A DNA stretch of 27,355 nucleotides from CBFHWY01 sp965659675 (lineage in GTDB: Bacteria; Bacteroidota; Bacteroidia; Flavobacteriales_G; Salibacteraceae), in contig CBFHWY010000034.1 in assembly GCA_965659675.1 (NCBI GenBank), positions 1 to 27,355 of the forward strand. Direction: 5' to 3'. Below are positions 1-9,008 of the stretch, in pieces (position 1 is the stretch's first letter; each line of letters begins with the position of its first letter). The notes below the pieces were generated by a model. That model saw only the letters and a list, made by a program, of their open reading frames with translations. It had not been told where the DNA came from and did not search any database. The position numbers and the translations under genes were made by a program.

Positions 1-57
1 GACCAAAAAGGCCGCAGGAATAAAGGCTTAAAATGGAAAGAAAAAGGAATGTGGAGA

Positions 58-3000
58 CTAGTCTATGATAATACGCTTTGATTTCCATTCACCTACTTTG
101 TTTTCAAATATCAGGTTATACATGCCGCTTTGGGCAGCTTTTATCTCTATTTCTCCTAAGCGGGATCTGAAGTTCATCTCTTGTCCCTGGACATTATGAA
201 CTGATTTCAACTTCCAATTCTGATGATCTGTAAAGCTGAGTTTGCCCTGCGATGGGTTCGGATAAAGCCTGAAATCTGATTCTTCTTCATACTCTTCAGC
301 ACTCAACCGATATGGATTGGGGTGAGCTACACTGGCTCCAGAGTAGTTTAGATCAGTCACAGCATATTCATCCTTCAGTTCCTGAACACATTGCTTAAAC
401 AGGTTGATATTGGTGAGGTGTGTGCCAGTATCTGAATCTACCCAGTTCACCACAAAATCAAAATGTTTGCGTTCGCCAGATTTTAGTTGAACAAATGGCG
501 TACTACCAAATGTGCTAGTGGCATTCTCCGGTCCATATTGATATTTTCTATAATCATATTGCGTGTAAAGGCTATCCTTTACAGGGTCACCAGGAAACAT
601 ATGGCGGATTCGCTCATTTTCATATTTCATAGAATCCCCGTTGGAGAAGTAAGCATTGAAGTAGGTCTTTATCATACCTTGATCGCGGTCTCCAGGATAG
701 GTAAGACCTGTGGGGCCACCCTGCTCAGCCATGTTAAACCTGTAAAGATCATTATTCAAATAAGTAATCCCCCAAACATTAGTTTCAGAATTATCTGATT
801 TAGGATAATAAAAACTTGAATTAGCAGCAGTATCACATCCAAATCTTTCAAGATAAGCATTGCCATTAGAATATAGAAACTGTCCAAGCATCAAGCTATC
901 ATAATCCCGACCACTGCGATTTACGAGAGTATACCTATAGAAAAGACTGCGATCCAGACATTCTGAACCTTCAATGGCCCAAACCATGGTATGAAGCTCT
1001 ACTTCGAGTGCGTCCATTCGCCTCAACTTGTTTTTCTGAAGATCTGCTCCTATCAAATAGGCTGTAGCATGCCCGATGATCTTTGGCTTGTCTCCTGCTG
1101 AAGGGTCATAATATCCATTGTTGTTAACATCAATAAATGGAGCGAAGGGTTCATCCTTATAATTTCCTTCTGGATCAGAGACCGCAGGCCAACGAAGCAG
1201 ATTGTTGAGGTCGAATTCATCGTTTGGCGCATCAACTTCACTTTTGGTCAGAACTGCCGCATTAGAAACAAATGAATTGCCCATATCAGAAACTCCGGGA
1301 CTAATGTGCGACCAACCAAACATTTGCCATTCAGCAGCAGAATAATAGACCTCATTGTTATGCTGGGCATATATAACCGGACTAATTGAGCCGGCTAGAG
1401 CTTCACCCGATGCATTTCGCATGGCAGTATATCGTTCTGGATCAATACCAATTGTTCCGTCAGCATAGACAAATGACCTTAAGTCCTTATTGGCTATTTC
1501 AACTAAATTGGTGTTGTTAAGGTCATATCGACTTGAAAAATGAACCCCAGGAAGTGACGAGTTGGATAAAACGATACGCCCATCTTGACTGAATCGGACA
1601 GTTTCGAGATATCGAGGATCAGGAACATTTAATCTCCTTTCAGAACCGCCATTTGATATTACCAATTGGGATTTTCGGCTTTGATACTCGATCAAGCCTA
1701 ATTCTACTCTTCCAAGATATGAATCCTTGAAATTAGCGACCTGAAAACTGCTTCCTGTTTGGTCTATTGGATGATTTCTTTGAAATATTACCCTCGTCCT
1801 ATCTGTTGTCAAACCTTCGAGGGTGAGATAGTTGATCGAGTCTAGCACTGTGGAGATCACACCATCCTTCACTTGAAGAAAATCACTCATTGGTTCTTTA
1901 TAAAAGTAAGTTCCCCGTGCCAAAGGAATGATGACATAATCATTTGCTTGATTTGTTAGCTTAGTTAAGCCTTCCTCCCAATTCCACTCATACGCGGCCT
2001 CTCCTTTAATCGTAAAATATACGCTAGCCCCAAGAGTTTGAATATAGTGCTCTTCATCAATATTGGTTAGCTCCTGTGAATTGCTTAAGCCATGAATTTT
2101 AATGCGTTTATCTTCACTGATCATATATATGCTATCTCCTTTATTCACCGCCAATCCCCTCGATAGACGCTTAACATCACGCACTGCCTTTCCATTGTTG
2201 AAATCATACATGATCTCATATTTTGCTGTCGCATAATCAAACAACAAAACTTGATTCTTACCTATGATCCAAATACCCTCATTTCCTCCTAAATAGCTCT
2301 TTTCACTCCAACCCTGTTTGTATTTTGGAGAAACTATCTGGCCGTCTTTCCACACCCTAAAGTCGTAATTGTCATGGTATACTAAAGGCTCACTACCACC
2401 AGTTATGAATCTGAAACTTTCACCGATATCAGATAGGAGCTGACCATTGCTCCAGATTTGAGAGCGAGGTTTTATCGAGGAGGAAGTATATTCTGAAAAG
2501 CTGATATTTATGAGGTCATCGTGAACCCCCCAATCAAAATGACGTACAAGGTCGGGGAATGTAAAATCAAGAGTATCTGGCGTCAGGCTATTTCTGAATT
2601 TCAGAAAGGCCATCTCATCAAAGCAATAATATATGTCCCCATTAGGACTTTTCTTGAGGACATCGCGATGACCAGGAGCAATAGAGTATCTGGGGCTAGC
2701 AATTTTTTGAAGGCTGTCTTTAAAGTAGAAAAGTTCATCATGGTCTTGAAAGTAAAGTCCACGCTGATTATCGAATTCATATTCATACCAACGGGGCAAT
2801 AAAGTATCACCTTGCCAGATAAAATACTGTTGTTGTGCTACTTTGGCGTCTAAATCATAAAAAAAGTAGCTTCCATTTGAGACCAGTAACATGTTGCTTT
2901 GGCTTTTCTTAAATCCAGCAACAGGTAAATCAAGTTTGTCATGAAAACGCCAGGACCTGGATACTAACGGTCTATAAATTAAATTATTCAGACTATCCAC

Positions 3001-3252
3001 TCCCCACAGCGTATCCGCATCCAGCCAAATTGGGAATTTGGTTTTTTCAAGCACTGATCCTTCTTTGCTAAATAGAAAATGATTTCCACCCCCATCACTG
3101 CTGATAAAGTGATCTTCCAGATCAGTTTGGATCAATACATTATGACTAGAGCGATCATAATCAACAGGATCAGGCAAATAGCTCCATTCCTGTGCGTTTG
3201 AAATAAGTGCTAGAAGAAGTGCTACAAAAAAGAGGTTTAGCCTGAGAATCAC
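58..3252 (-). CDS. T9SS-exported surface or secreted protein with type A sorting domain
   Basis: This 1064-residue protein is probably exported. The first 20 residues form a signal peptide (hydrophobic LFFVALLLALI ending SNA/QE), so it reaches the periplasm by Sec. The last ~71 residues (from ~994, starting FRLYPNPSQGK and ending KRIIID) match the type A Por secretion sorting domain, which directs Bacteroidota proteins through the type IX system to the surface or medium. The N-terminal ~600 residues are rich in short beta-strand-like stretches and may form a propeller; that is inference. Residues 708-716 (DVNNNGYYD) look like a calcium-binding loop, in a region common to large Bacteroidota T9SS proteins of unknown role. 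The start is GTG at 3252: no in-frame ATG lies between it and the upstream stop, and it gives a clean signal peptide. It begins 21 bp after the universal stress gene and is probably co-transcribed with it. No catalytic domain was recognised. Confidence 0.85.
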   Translation of the reverse strand: MILRLNLFFVALLLALISNAQEWSYLPDPVDYDRSSHNVLIQTDLEDHFISSDGGGNHFLFSKEGSVLEKTKFPIWLDADTLWGVDSLNNLIYRPLVSRSWRFHDKLDLPVAGFKKSQSNMLLVSNGSYFFYDLDAKVAQQQYFIWQGDTLLPRWYEYEFDNQRGLYFQDHDELFYFKDSLQKIASPRYSIAPGHRDVLKKSPNGDIYYCFDEMAFLKFRNSLTPDTLDFTFPDLVRHFDWGVHDDLINISFSEYTSSSIKPRSQIWSNGQLLSDIGESFRFITGGSEPLVYHDNYDFRVWKDGQIVSPKYKQGWSEKSYLGGNEGIWIIGKNQVLLFDYATAKYEIMYDFNNGKAVRDVKRLSRGLAVNKGDSIYMISEDKRIKIHGLSNSQELTNIDEEHYIQTLGASVYFTIKGEAAYEWNWEEGLTKLTNQANDYVIIPLARGTYFYKEPMSDFLQVKDGVISTVLDSINYLTLEGLTTDRTRVIFQRNHPIDQTGSSFQVANFKDSYLGRVELGLIEYQSRKSQLVISNGGSERRLNVPDPRYLETVRFSQDGRIVLSNSSLPGVHFSSRYDLNNTNLVEIANKDLRSFVYADGTIGIDPERYTAMRNASGEALAGSISPVIYAQHNNEVYYSAAEWQMFGWSHISPGVSDMGNSFVSNAAVLTKSEVDAPNDEFDLNNLLRWPAVSDPEGNYKDEPFAPFIDVNNNGYYDPSAGDKPKIIGHATAYLIGADLQKNKLRRMDALEVELHTMVWAIEGSECLDRSLFYRYTLVNRSGRDYDSLMLGQFLYSNGNAYLERFGCDTAANSSFYYPKSDNSETNVWGITYLNNDLYRFNMAEQGGPTGLTYPGDRDQGMIKTYFNAYFSNGDSMKYENERIRHMFPGDPVKDSLYTQYDYRKYQYGPENATSTFGSTPFVQLKSGERKHFDFVVNWVDSDTGTHLTNINLFKQCVQELKDEYAVTDLNYSGASVAHPNPYRLSAEEYEEESDFRLYPNPSQGKLSFTDHQNWKLKSVHNVQGQEMNFRSRLGEIEIKAAQSGMYNLIFENKVGEWKSKRIIID

Positions 3253-3273
3253 GCATCTAAGATACCAATTCTG

Positions 3274-4089
3274 CTACACATCCTTCAAGACCAACAAAGG
3301 CAATGTTGAGTGATAGGCCATCTTATGCGTATGGCTTGTGCTGAACATCTTCTCCAATAGATTATGGTCGCGACTCAAAACCACCACCATATCATTATCT
3401 CCTTTTAGGTCGATGTAATAGTTGATTCCCTCTACTACGCTTGAGCGACGAATGAGTTTGTATGAGTAGCGTACTTCAGGGTCAAAGTAGTGCCCCTCTT
3501 TCTTGCTTTCAAGGACGTGATCCTCTCGATGTGGTTTCTCATCGGTCTTCACATGTGAGATCCTCACCTCAGAATCATAGTGCATGGCCATGGATTTCAC
3601 CAAATGGAATACATCATCGCTCTTGGTGGCATCATAATCAGAACACAACATGATGTATTCAGGTCGTTTGTACACTGCAGAAAGCGGAATGGTAAGCACT
3701 GGCTTCTTGATCTGATCGATCACTTTCACCGTATTACTTCCAAGGAAAAGCTCTTTTAGTCCGCTTGCCCCCTGGGTTCCCATAATGACCAGATCAACAA
3801 AGACCATCTGCTCCAGTTTAGCAATGCTCTCAATATCCGGACTAATACTCACGCTGGCAGAAATATCCAATTTCTCGATTCCCGAAGCTTTCATAATGCC
3901 TTCGGAAAACTCCATGATGCGATGACGGTAATCTGATTTCACATCTTCTTCATCCTTGAGAGCAGGTGGATCCATGATCACATGGTGTACAATGAGCCTG
4001 GAATCGAAGTCCTGAGCCAAATGCATGGCATAAGCGAGTGCTCTTGCTGAATTATCGGAGAAATCAATGGGTACAAACAAATTCTTCAT
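3274..4089 (-). CDS. Universal stress protein, tandem UspA domains
   Basis: A cytosolic universal stress protein of 271 residues, about twice a single Usp domain (~140). Domain 1 (residues 1-~137) starts with the typical LFVPIDFSDNSARAL strand-helix and carries the nucleotide-binding signature GTQGASG at 104-110 followed by GSNT at 117-120, so it probably binds ATP. Domain 2 (~144-271) keeps the fold pattern (YIMLCSDYDATKSDD; LPLLVLKDV) but lacks the glycine-rich ATP motif, so it is probably a non-binding partner domain. Tandem Usps of this kind are common in Bacteroidota and are linked to stress, energy limitation or low oxygen, with no defined enzymatic reaction. The gene is divergent from the SOUL gene across ~100 bp and heads a probable two-gene unit with the T9SS protein downstream. 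Confidence 0.9.
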   Translation of the reverse strand: MKNLFVPIDFSDNSARALAYAMHLAQDFDSRLIVHHVIMDPPALKDEEDVKSDYRHRIMEFSEGIMKASGIEKLDISASVSISPDIESIAKLEQMVFVDLVIMGTQGASGLKELFLGSNTVKVIDQIKKPVLTIPLSAVYKRPEYIMLCSDYDATKSDDVFHLVKSMAMHYDSEVRISHVKTDEKPHREDHVLESKKEGHYFDPEVRYSYKLIRRSSVVEGINYYIDLKGDNDMVVVLSRDHNLLEKMFSTSHTHKMAYHSTLPLLVLKDV

Positions 4090-4193
4090 GCCACAATATT
4101 GCTTTCAATCGGATTAAAAAGGGATGATATTGGTCAGCTTTTTGCCTGACTTCACTCAAATGAACTTTTTATGTGCGAAAGCGTTTAATTAAT

Positions 4194-4790
4194 ATGAAGA
4201 TCCTGATCATACTCGGAGTGCTAGTGCTGCTTTTTGCTGGCTTCCAACTCTACACTACCTACAGCACTTCTAATACTGAAGAGCAGAAATATGAAACCGT
4301 AAAGAAGATGGGTGATATTGAGATCCGATACTACCCCTCTGCCATACTGGCAACAACCTGGGCTAAAGGAGAGTATAAAGACATGTCGCGTTCCGGATTC
4401 AGAACCCTCGCCTCCTACATCTTTGGTCAGAACAGCAGCGCTGAGAAGATCGCCATGACCACCCCAGTGCACATGAATATGGGTAAAGACAGCAGCAGCA
4501 TGAGTTTTGTGATGCCCTCTGAATATGACCTGGATAAACTGCCAGATCCTCAAACCAACAAGATCAAACTACATGAAGAAAAAGAGAAATATGTGGCTTG
4601 CTTGAGTTTTAGTGGCTTTAGCGATGATGAGAAGATCGAAAAATACAGCAAGGAACTCCTAAGCGCGGTTGAAAACGCTGGACTTAAACACAGCGGCAAA
4701 GTGAGCTATCTGGGCTACAACCCTCCTTACCAGATGGTTGGAAGAAGAAACGAGGTTCAGGTGGAGCTGGTGGACTTCAACAGAGAATAA
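4194..4790 (+). CDS. SOUL family heme-binding protein, membrane-anchored
   Basis: A 198-residue SOUL/HBP-family protein. Diagnostic stretches are an N-terminal YETVKKMGDIEIRYYP, the central KIAMTTPVHM and a late YNPPYQMVGRRNEV, which together cover the whole SOUL domain. The family binds heme or other tetrapyrroles in animals and plants; the bacterial role is not well defined. The first ~17 residues (KILIILGVLVLLFAGF) form one membrane segment or uncleaved signal anchor, placing the domain outside the cytoplasmic membrane. I chose ATG at 4194 over the in-frame GTG at 4173 because it puts the hydrophobic anchor directly at the N terminus. The gene stands alone, ~50 bp ahead of the phosphate transporter on the same strand. 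Confidence 0.88.
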   Translation: MKILIILGVLVLLFAGFQLYTTYSTSNTEEQKYETVKKMGDIEIRYYPSAILATTWAKGEYKDMSRSGFRTLASYIFGQNSSAEKIAMTTPVHMNMGKDSSSMSFVMPSEYDLDKLPDPQTNKIKLHEEKEKYVACLSFSGFSDDEKIEKYSKELLSAVENAGLKHSGKVSYLGYNPPYQMVGRRNEVQVELVDFNRE

Positions 4791-4839
4791 TCAGTTTTTA
4801 ATTCTTTCATCTTACTTAACATTGTCTTAATTTAAGGCA

Positions 4840-6531
4840 ATGGAAGAATTTGGCATTTGGAAACTACTGGCCGGGCTGGGAATATTCATCTTCGGGATGT
4901 TTCTGCTCGAAGAGAGTATTGGAAAACTCGCCGGTCGCACCTTTAAAAAATTCATTCGCGAGTACACTTCGAATCGCTTTAAAGCCATTGGAAGTGGAAC
5001 ATTGGTTACGGCTGTATTGCAGAGCTCCTCTGCTGTTTCATTGATGGTGCTCGCCTTCGTTGGAGCTGGGATCCTCAGTCTGGAAAATTCCATCGGTGTC
5101 ATCATGGGATCCAATCTGGGCACCACCTTCACGGCCTGGCTGGTTGCCACCCTGGGCTTTAAAGTAGACATCGAATCCTTTACCCTACCCCTCATTGGGA
5201 TCGGCGGACTCGGTATCATCTTTTTAGGTAAATCAGCTAAATACTCCAACCTGAGCAAGCTTTTGGTAGGCTTCGGCTTTCTTTTCATGGGGCTCGATTA
5301 CATGAAAGGCTCCGTTGAAGGACTTTCTGATAGCATTGATATTGTCGCTCTTGAGTCTTATGGTATCTGGATCTTTGTGCTAGTTGGTATAGCCTTGACC
5401 GCAGCCATGCAGTCGAGCTCGGCAACCATTGCCATTTTCCTTACCGCAGTGAATTCTGAATTGATCGGCTTCGACAGTGCGGCAGCAGCGGTCGTCGGAG
5501 CAAATATGGGAACAACCATCACCATAGGCCTGGGAGCCATAGGTGGAAATGTATCCAAGAAAAGACTGGCAACCAGTCATTTGGTCTTTAATCTCTTCAC
5601 CGGAATTGTAGCTCTCCTCCTCTTTCCCGTGCTCATGTATCTGATGGATGCCATGCTGGCAAAAACGGATCCTGTGATCGCGCTATCGGCATTTCACACC
5701 ATCTTTAACCTCCTTGGAGTGCTGATATTCATTCCATTCCTTGCACTTTTGACCAAATTGCTTTTCTGGGTCATCCCCGAAAAGAAGATCAGTCTGACCC
5801 GCTACGTGGATGAAACCGACATCAGTATTCCAGAAGCTGCCCTGGCAGCGATCAGCAAAGAATGTTTGATCCTTTTGGAGCGCGTTCAGATCTATTCGCT
5901 TCGCATTCTGGATATCGACCCAAAGTTGGTCTTCACCGAACAGAAGTTCAAAAGCGACTTTGATAAGAAAGCACGCAGCATGCCCTTGCCGGAATTATAT
6001 CACCAATTGAAATTGATGAACGCTCAACTCACTAGCTATGCTGCCAAAGCCCAAAAGGAAGAGTTTAATGAGGCGGAGTCGCGAGCAATTACGCAAGAAC
6101 TGCATGCTATGAGAAACATCATGGATTCAGCAAAGACCATGAAGGATGTGAGTCACAATTTTGAATCATTCGAAAGCACCGGAAACACCTACATCAACGA
6201 TCAATATGCTGTTTTCAGAAAACGTTTGATCACCTTCTATATCAGTTTGAATCGCTTTCTCGAGAACTTCGAATACAAGGAACATGCAGAAGGTCTTCTG
6301 GAGCTTTATCGAGACCTTGAGAAGGAGGATGCCACTTATGTGAAAGCCTACTTAAAAGCAGCTAATAAGAACAAGATCGCCGATGTTGAGATCACTGATC
6401 TATTGACGGTGAATCGACTTTTTACCCGATCTTGCATACAGAGTCTCATGGCAATTAAAGACCTTATGCTTGAAGATGAAGAATTAAAGACCTTTGAGGT
6501 AGCTATGGAAGTAAAAGAATCAATGCGATGA
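4840..6531 (+). CDS. Na/Pi cotransporter family protein with PhoU-like C-terminal domain
   Basis: A 563-residue inner-membrane protein of the sodium-dependent phosphate cotransporter (NptA/YjbB, SLC34-like) family. The inverted-repeat core is clear: QSSSA at 61-65 with GSNLGTT at 90-96, and a second QSSSA at 191-195 with GANMGTT at 220-226. The twin QSSS motifs form the substrate site in this family. Hydrophobic segments continue to ~312 (ending LLFWVIPEKK). Residues ~330-563 are hydrophilic and helical, as in the PhoU-like regulatory tail of bacterial members. Phosphate is the expected substrate, and direction (uptake or efflux) cannot be read from sequence. The stop overlaps the start of the DinB-fold gene (ATGA), so the two are probably translated together. 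Confidence 0.92.
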   Translation: MEEFGIWKLLAGLGIFIFGMFLLEESIGKLAGRTFKKFIREYTSNRFKAIGSGTLVTAVLQSSSAVSLMVLAFVGAGILSLENSIGVIMGSNLGTTFTAWLVATLGFKVDIESFTLPLIGIGGLGIIFLGKSAKYSNLSKLLVGFGFLFMGLDYMKGSVEGLSDSIDIVALESYGIWIFVLVGIALTAAMQSSSATIAIFLTAVNSELIGFDSAAAAVVGANMGTTITIGLGAIGGNVSKKRLATSHLVFNLFTGIVALLLFPVLMYLMDAMLAKTDPVIALSAFHTIFNLLGVLIFIPFLALLTKLLFWVIPEKKISLTRYVDETDISIPEAALAAISKECLILLERVQIYSLRILDIDPKLVFTEQKFKSDFDKKARSMPLPELYHQLKLMNAQLTSYAAKAQKEEFNEAESRAITQELHAMRNIMDSAKTMKDVSHNFESFESTGNTYINDQYAVFRKRLITFYISLNRFLENFEYKEHAEGLLELYRDLEKEDATYVKAYLKAANKNKIADVEITDLLTVNRLFTRSCIQSLMAIKDLMLEDEELKTFEVAMEVKESMR

Positions 6532-7049
6532 CAAAAGAAGAAGTAATAAGCTCTGCCCCTGAGTTCTTTAAGCGCTACATCAAGTATGTTCAGGGAGATG
6601 AAGTGATCTCAGTGATGAAAAAAGAGCGTGAAAGAGCCTTGAGTTTCTATCAGAGCATTCCCGAAGGAAAACATGAATATCGCTACGACTCGGGTAAATG
6701 GCATGTTAAGGAAATACTCAGCCATGTGATCGATACCGAACGTATCATGGCCACCCGTGCCCTGGCCTTTTCGCGAGAAGATGAACACGTGTACCCGGGC
6801 TTTAACCAGGATCAATACGTGCTTCACAGTGGAGTGGAAAGAAGGGAGTTATCAAGCCTGATCAATGAGTTTGATCAGCTCAGATCTTCAAATATCGAGC
6901 TCTTTGGTTCTTTTGATCAGAATATGATGGAACGACACGGTCGTTGGGAAACAAATACCGCCAGCGTAGCTGCAATGGGATACATCATAGTAGGTCATGA
7001 GATCCATCACCGCAGGGGAATTTCAGACCGAATTCTGGAGATCCTCTGA
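6528..7049 (+). CDS. DinB superfamily (putative metal-dependent) protein
   Basis: A 173-residue four-helix-bundle protein of the DinB/YfiT superfamily. The family's three-histidine metal site is visible: H66 in the ILSHVIDTERI segment, then H157 and H161 in VGHEIHHRRGI. Family members bind a divalent metal, and some are thiol-dependent S-transferases (bacillithiol or mycothiol). The substrate of this one cannot be told, and Bacteroidota DinB proteins are mostly uncharacterised. The start overlaps the transporter stop by 4 bp (ATGA), which indicates translational coupling, although a functional link between phosphate transport and a DinB protein is not established. Length is normal for the family. 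Confidence 0.85.
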   Translation: MTKEEVISSAPEFFKRYIKYVQGDEVISVMKKERERALSFYQSIPEGKHEYRYDSGKWHVKEILSHVIDTERIMATRALAFSREDEHVYPGFNQDQYVLHSGVERRELSSLINEFDQLRSSNIELFGSFDQNMMERHGRWETNTASVAAMGYIIVGHEIHHRRGISDRILEIL

Positions 7050-7131
7050 ATATGCTATCTGAGTTTTGTCGATTTGGAATACACTATTATTGTTCATCTG
7101 AAGCATTTTAGGTTGATCTAGCCAAACAGCC

Positions 7132-8079
7132 ATGAAAAGAATATTAAAGTCTCCACTTCTCAATCCGATCTTTCGCTTTTTTTTCAGGTTTTGGAGCGCT
7201 GTGGAGAGGCGCATTCGATCTCTTTTTATTGCCAGGATCAGGATCTCGGGTATCGCAGATTTAAGTCTAAATGGTACAGCCTTTAAGATGTACTCTAACT
7301 GCGACGACGGCCTGGTTGACTTTCTATATTTCAAACCCAATGAATACGAGGAGCTCGGTGAGTTGAAGCTTTTTCAAGCTCTGGCCAGGGAGAGCTCCTG
7401 CATACTCGACATTGGTGCCAATACAGGTCTCTATAGCCTGGTGAGCAAAAAGGTCAACCCCAATGTTCGTTTGTACTCTTTTGAGCCATACCACATCAAC
7501 AGGAATAGGCTGGAAAAGAATTTGAAGATCAACGATATAAGCGATGTTCAGGTCATCCCCAAAGCACTGGGAGAAGAGAACAAAATGATCCCCTTTGCAG
7601 TACCAGAGAACGAACAGATCTGCACCGTTCTTTCAGCAGATACAGCATTCACCAGAAAATTCTTCAGGAAGTGGGTTAACTACAAGGACATTGAACTAGA
7701 GCAGGTCCGATTGGATGATCTGATCAAAAATGAAGAACTCGAAAAAATTGACCTGATCAAAATTGATGTGGAAAATTACGAATTAACTGTGCTTCGCGGG
7801 GCTTTCGACACTTTGGATTGCTTCGAGCCAATCATCTTCATTGAAAGCTTTGTTGATGAAGAACGTCAGGCATTCTTTCAGAATGAGCTGGCAACAAGAG
7901 GATATTACTGTTATGCCGTGCTAAAGCAAGGACTGTTGCGCCTGGATCAAATGTCGGCCAATCCCGATTCCAAAGATTTCATTCTTTCAAAGTCAAAATC
8001 CGTCAAACGTTACATTTCCTTTTCCGACCCAGATATCCTTTTGGAGTTGAGGCAAAGAACTACAGCTCCTTCAGCATGA
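7132..8079 (+). CDS. FkbM family SAM-dependent methyltransferase
   Basis: A 315-residue predicted O-methyltransferase. The SAM-binding motif I is CILDIGANTGLYSL (DIGANTG at 93-99), an acidic ribose-binding region follows (YSFEPYHINRNRLEKNL, ~115-131), and the FkbM hallmark LIKIDVENYELTVLRGA lies at ~208-224. FkbM proteins methylate hydroxyls on polyketides, glycans or glycolipids; in Bacteroidota many are linked to surface polysaccharide. No glycosyltransferase lies next to this gene, so the acceptor is unknown. The N terminus is basic and aromatic (FRFFFRFWSAVERRIRS) and may bind the membrane. It is preceded by an ~80-bp gap and its 3' end runs 20 bp into the convergent GNAT gene. Confidence 0.88.
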   Translation: MKRILKSPLLNPIFRFFFRFWSAVERRIRSLFIARIRISGIADLSLNGTAFKMYSNCDDGLVDFLYFKPNEYEELGELKLFQALARESSCILDIGANTGLYSLVSKKVNPNVRLYSFEPYHINRNRLEKNLKINDISDVQVIPKALGEENKMIPFAVPENEQICTVLSADTAFTRKFFRKWVNYKDIELEQVRLDDLIKNEELEKIDLIKIDVENYELTVLRGAFDTLDCFEPIIFIESFVDEERQAFFQNELATRGYYCYAVLKQGLLRLDQMSANPDSKDFILSKSKSVKRYISFSDPDILLELRQRTTAPSA

Positions 8080-8536
8080 AAACCGGACAAGCAGAGTGTC
8101 CGGTGGCTCCGAGTCGCTTATCAATGTGCTCAAAGCCAAAAGAAGCATAGAGATGTTGCGCTTCGGTCATTTCGGGTAGGGTTTCAAGATAACAGTGGGT
8201 ATAGCCTACATCCCGGGCAAAATCCAAACATCTTTTCATCATCTCCTTTCCGAAACCTTTTCCCCTCGCTGTTTTGGCGAAATACATCTTTTGAAGCTCA
8301 CAATATTTGACCCCTGGTTCAGCCAGTGCTGCAATTCCGGCTCCACCCCAAACTCGAGCTTTTTCCGCTAAAACAAAATAGGCCGAATCGGGTGAGGCGT
8401 ATGCTTTGTGCATGTCTAATAATTCAGGGTCAGCAAAAGCAAAACCCTCCTTGTTGGCACCATAGCTGGTCAGCACCTCACGGATGAGCTGTTCGATCTG
8501 TGGGTTATCTTCTTTGCTGATCTCCCGGATCTTCAT
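8060..8536 (-). CDS. GNAT family N-acetyltransferase
   Basis: A 158-residue single-domain GNAT acetyltransferase using acetyl-CoA. The core signature is ARGKGFGKEMMKRCLDFA (R/Q-x-x-G-x-G/A, the pyrophosphate-binding loop), followed by YTHCYLETLPEM and the C-terminal beta-strand segment AQHLYASFGF. The substrate cannot be inferred; the overall form resembles small-molecule or amino-acid acetyltransferases. The start overlaps the stop of the heme-binding gene by 4 bp (ATGA), so it is the last gene of that operon. Its final codons overlap the convergent FkbM gene and carry a perfect 8-bp inverted repeat (8082-8104). Confidence 0.88.
   Translation of the reverse strand: MKIREISKEDNPQIEQLIREVLTSYGANKEGFAFADPELLDMHKAYASPDSAYFVLAEKARVWGGAGIAALAEPGVKYCELQKMYFAKTARGKGFGKEMMKRCLDFARDVGYTHCYLETLPEMTEAQHLYASFGFEHIDKRLGATGHSACPVFMLKEL
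8082..8104. repeat. Perfect 8-bp inverted repeat in convergent gene ends
   Basis: ACCGGACA at 8082-8089 and TGTCCGGT at 8097-8104 are perfect inverted copies around a 7-base loop. The repeat begins 2 bp after the FkbM stop and lies inside the last codons of the GNAT gene. In the minus-strand RNA it is followed by UUUU, so it could act as a weak terminator for the operon ending in GNAT, but it precedes the GNAT stop. In the plus-strand RNA there is no U-run. The function is uncertain. Confidence 0.4.
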
Positions 8537-8976
8537 GAACGAAGGGAGCGAAAGAAATCGATCAACATTGTCCTTTCCTCCTCGCTCAGATCTGCCTCAG
8601 CATGAATGATCGCATATCCTTCGAGTGGCATCTCCCCTTCTTCAAGCTCCTCCACGCATTCCTCGAGCTTGTGATCAGCTTTCTTTTTAGAGTAGTTCGC
8701 CCACTCGTCAAAATTGAGATGCTCTCTACCTTCCTGAATATGATCCCACAAAAAGAACTTTACCGGAGCGATGTATGAGTACCAGGGATATTCTGTATCG
8801 TAGGAATGGCAGTCCATGCAGGCTTGTTTCATGAGGTTCTCAACCTCTGCTGGAGCCTGAACTTTGCTAAAAAAGGAAGCCGATTCCTCCACATCTTCAG
8901 GTACTGAGCGGTCAATAGGAACAAACTGAATGAGAACAAGGAGTGCAAGTAATGCCAGTAGGATCTTTTTGAGCAT
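8533..8976 (-). CDS. Heme-binding domain protein (c-type heme motif), periplasmic
   Basis: A 147-residue protein with one N-terminal membrane segment (residues 4-18, ILLALLALLVLIQFV) that anchors it facing the periplasm. It has a single c-type heme attachment motif CMDCH (C53, C56, H57), followed by SYDTEYPWYSYIAP, typical of the Bacteroidota heme-binding domain family. M116 in the GEMPLEGY segment is a likely sixth iron ligand. Such proteins are small mono-heme electron carriers or heme sensors of unclear partner. It overlaps the GNAT gene by 4 bp and starts 32 bp after the deacylase stop. A one-mismatch -7 box on the minus strand (8996-9003, TATTTTCG) could give it a promoter of its own. 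Confidence 0.87.
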   Translation of the reverse strand: MLKKILLALLALLVLIQFVPIDRSVPEDVEESASFFSKVQAPAEVENLMKQACMDCHSYDTEYPWYSYIAPVKFFLWDHIQEGREHLNFDEWANYSKKKADHKLEECVEELEEGEMPLEGYAIIHAEADLSEEERTMLIDFFRSLRS

Positions 8977-9008
8977 GATCTGAAAATTTATGTTGCGAAA
9001 ATAAGTCC

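Noticed and set aside
8..29. Possible terminator after the T9SS gene (AAGCC/GGCCTT with T-run on the minus strand)
   Set aside because: The stem needs a bulge and has only five pairs, and the window ends too close to judge it.
4133..4150. GTCAG / CTGAC inverted repeat between the usp and SOUL genes
   Set aside because: Only 5-bp arms with an 8-base loop; expected by chance and not like the TGACC dyad.
4827..5288. 153-residue frame opposite the phosphate transporter
   Set aside because: It is entirely antisense to a gene with clear conserved motifs, is proline/lysine-rich without a fold pattern and has no neighbour on its strand.
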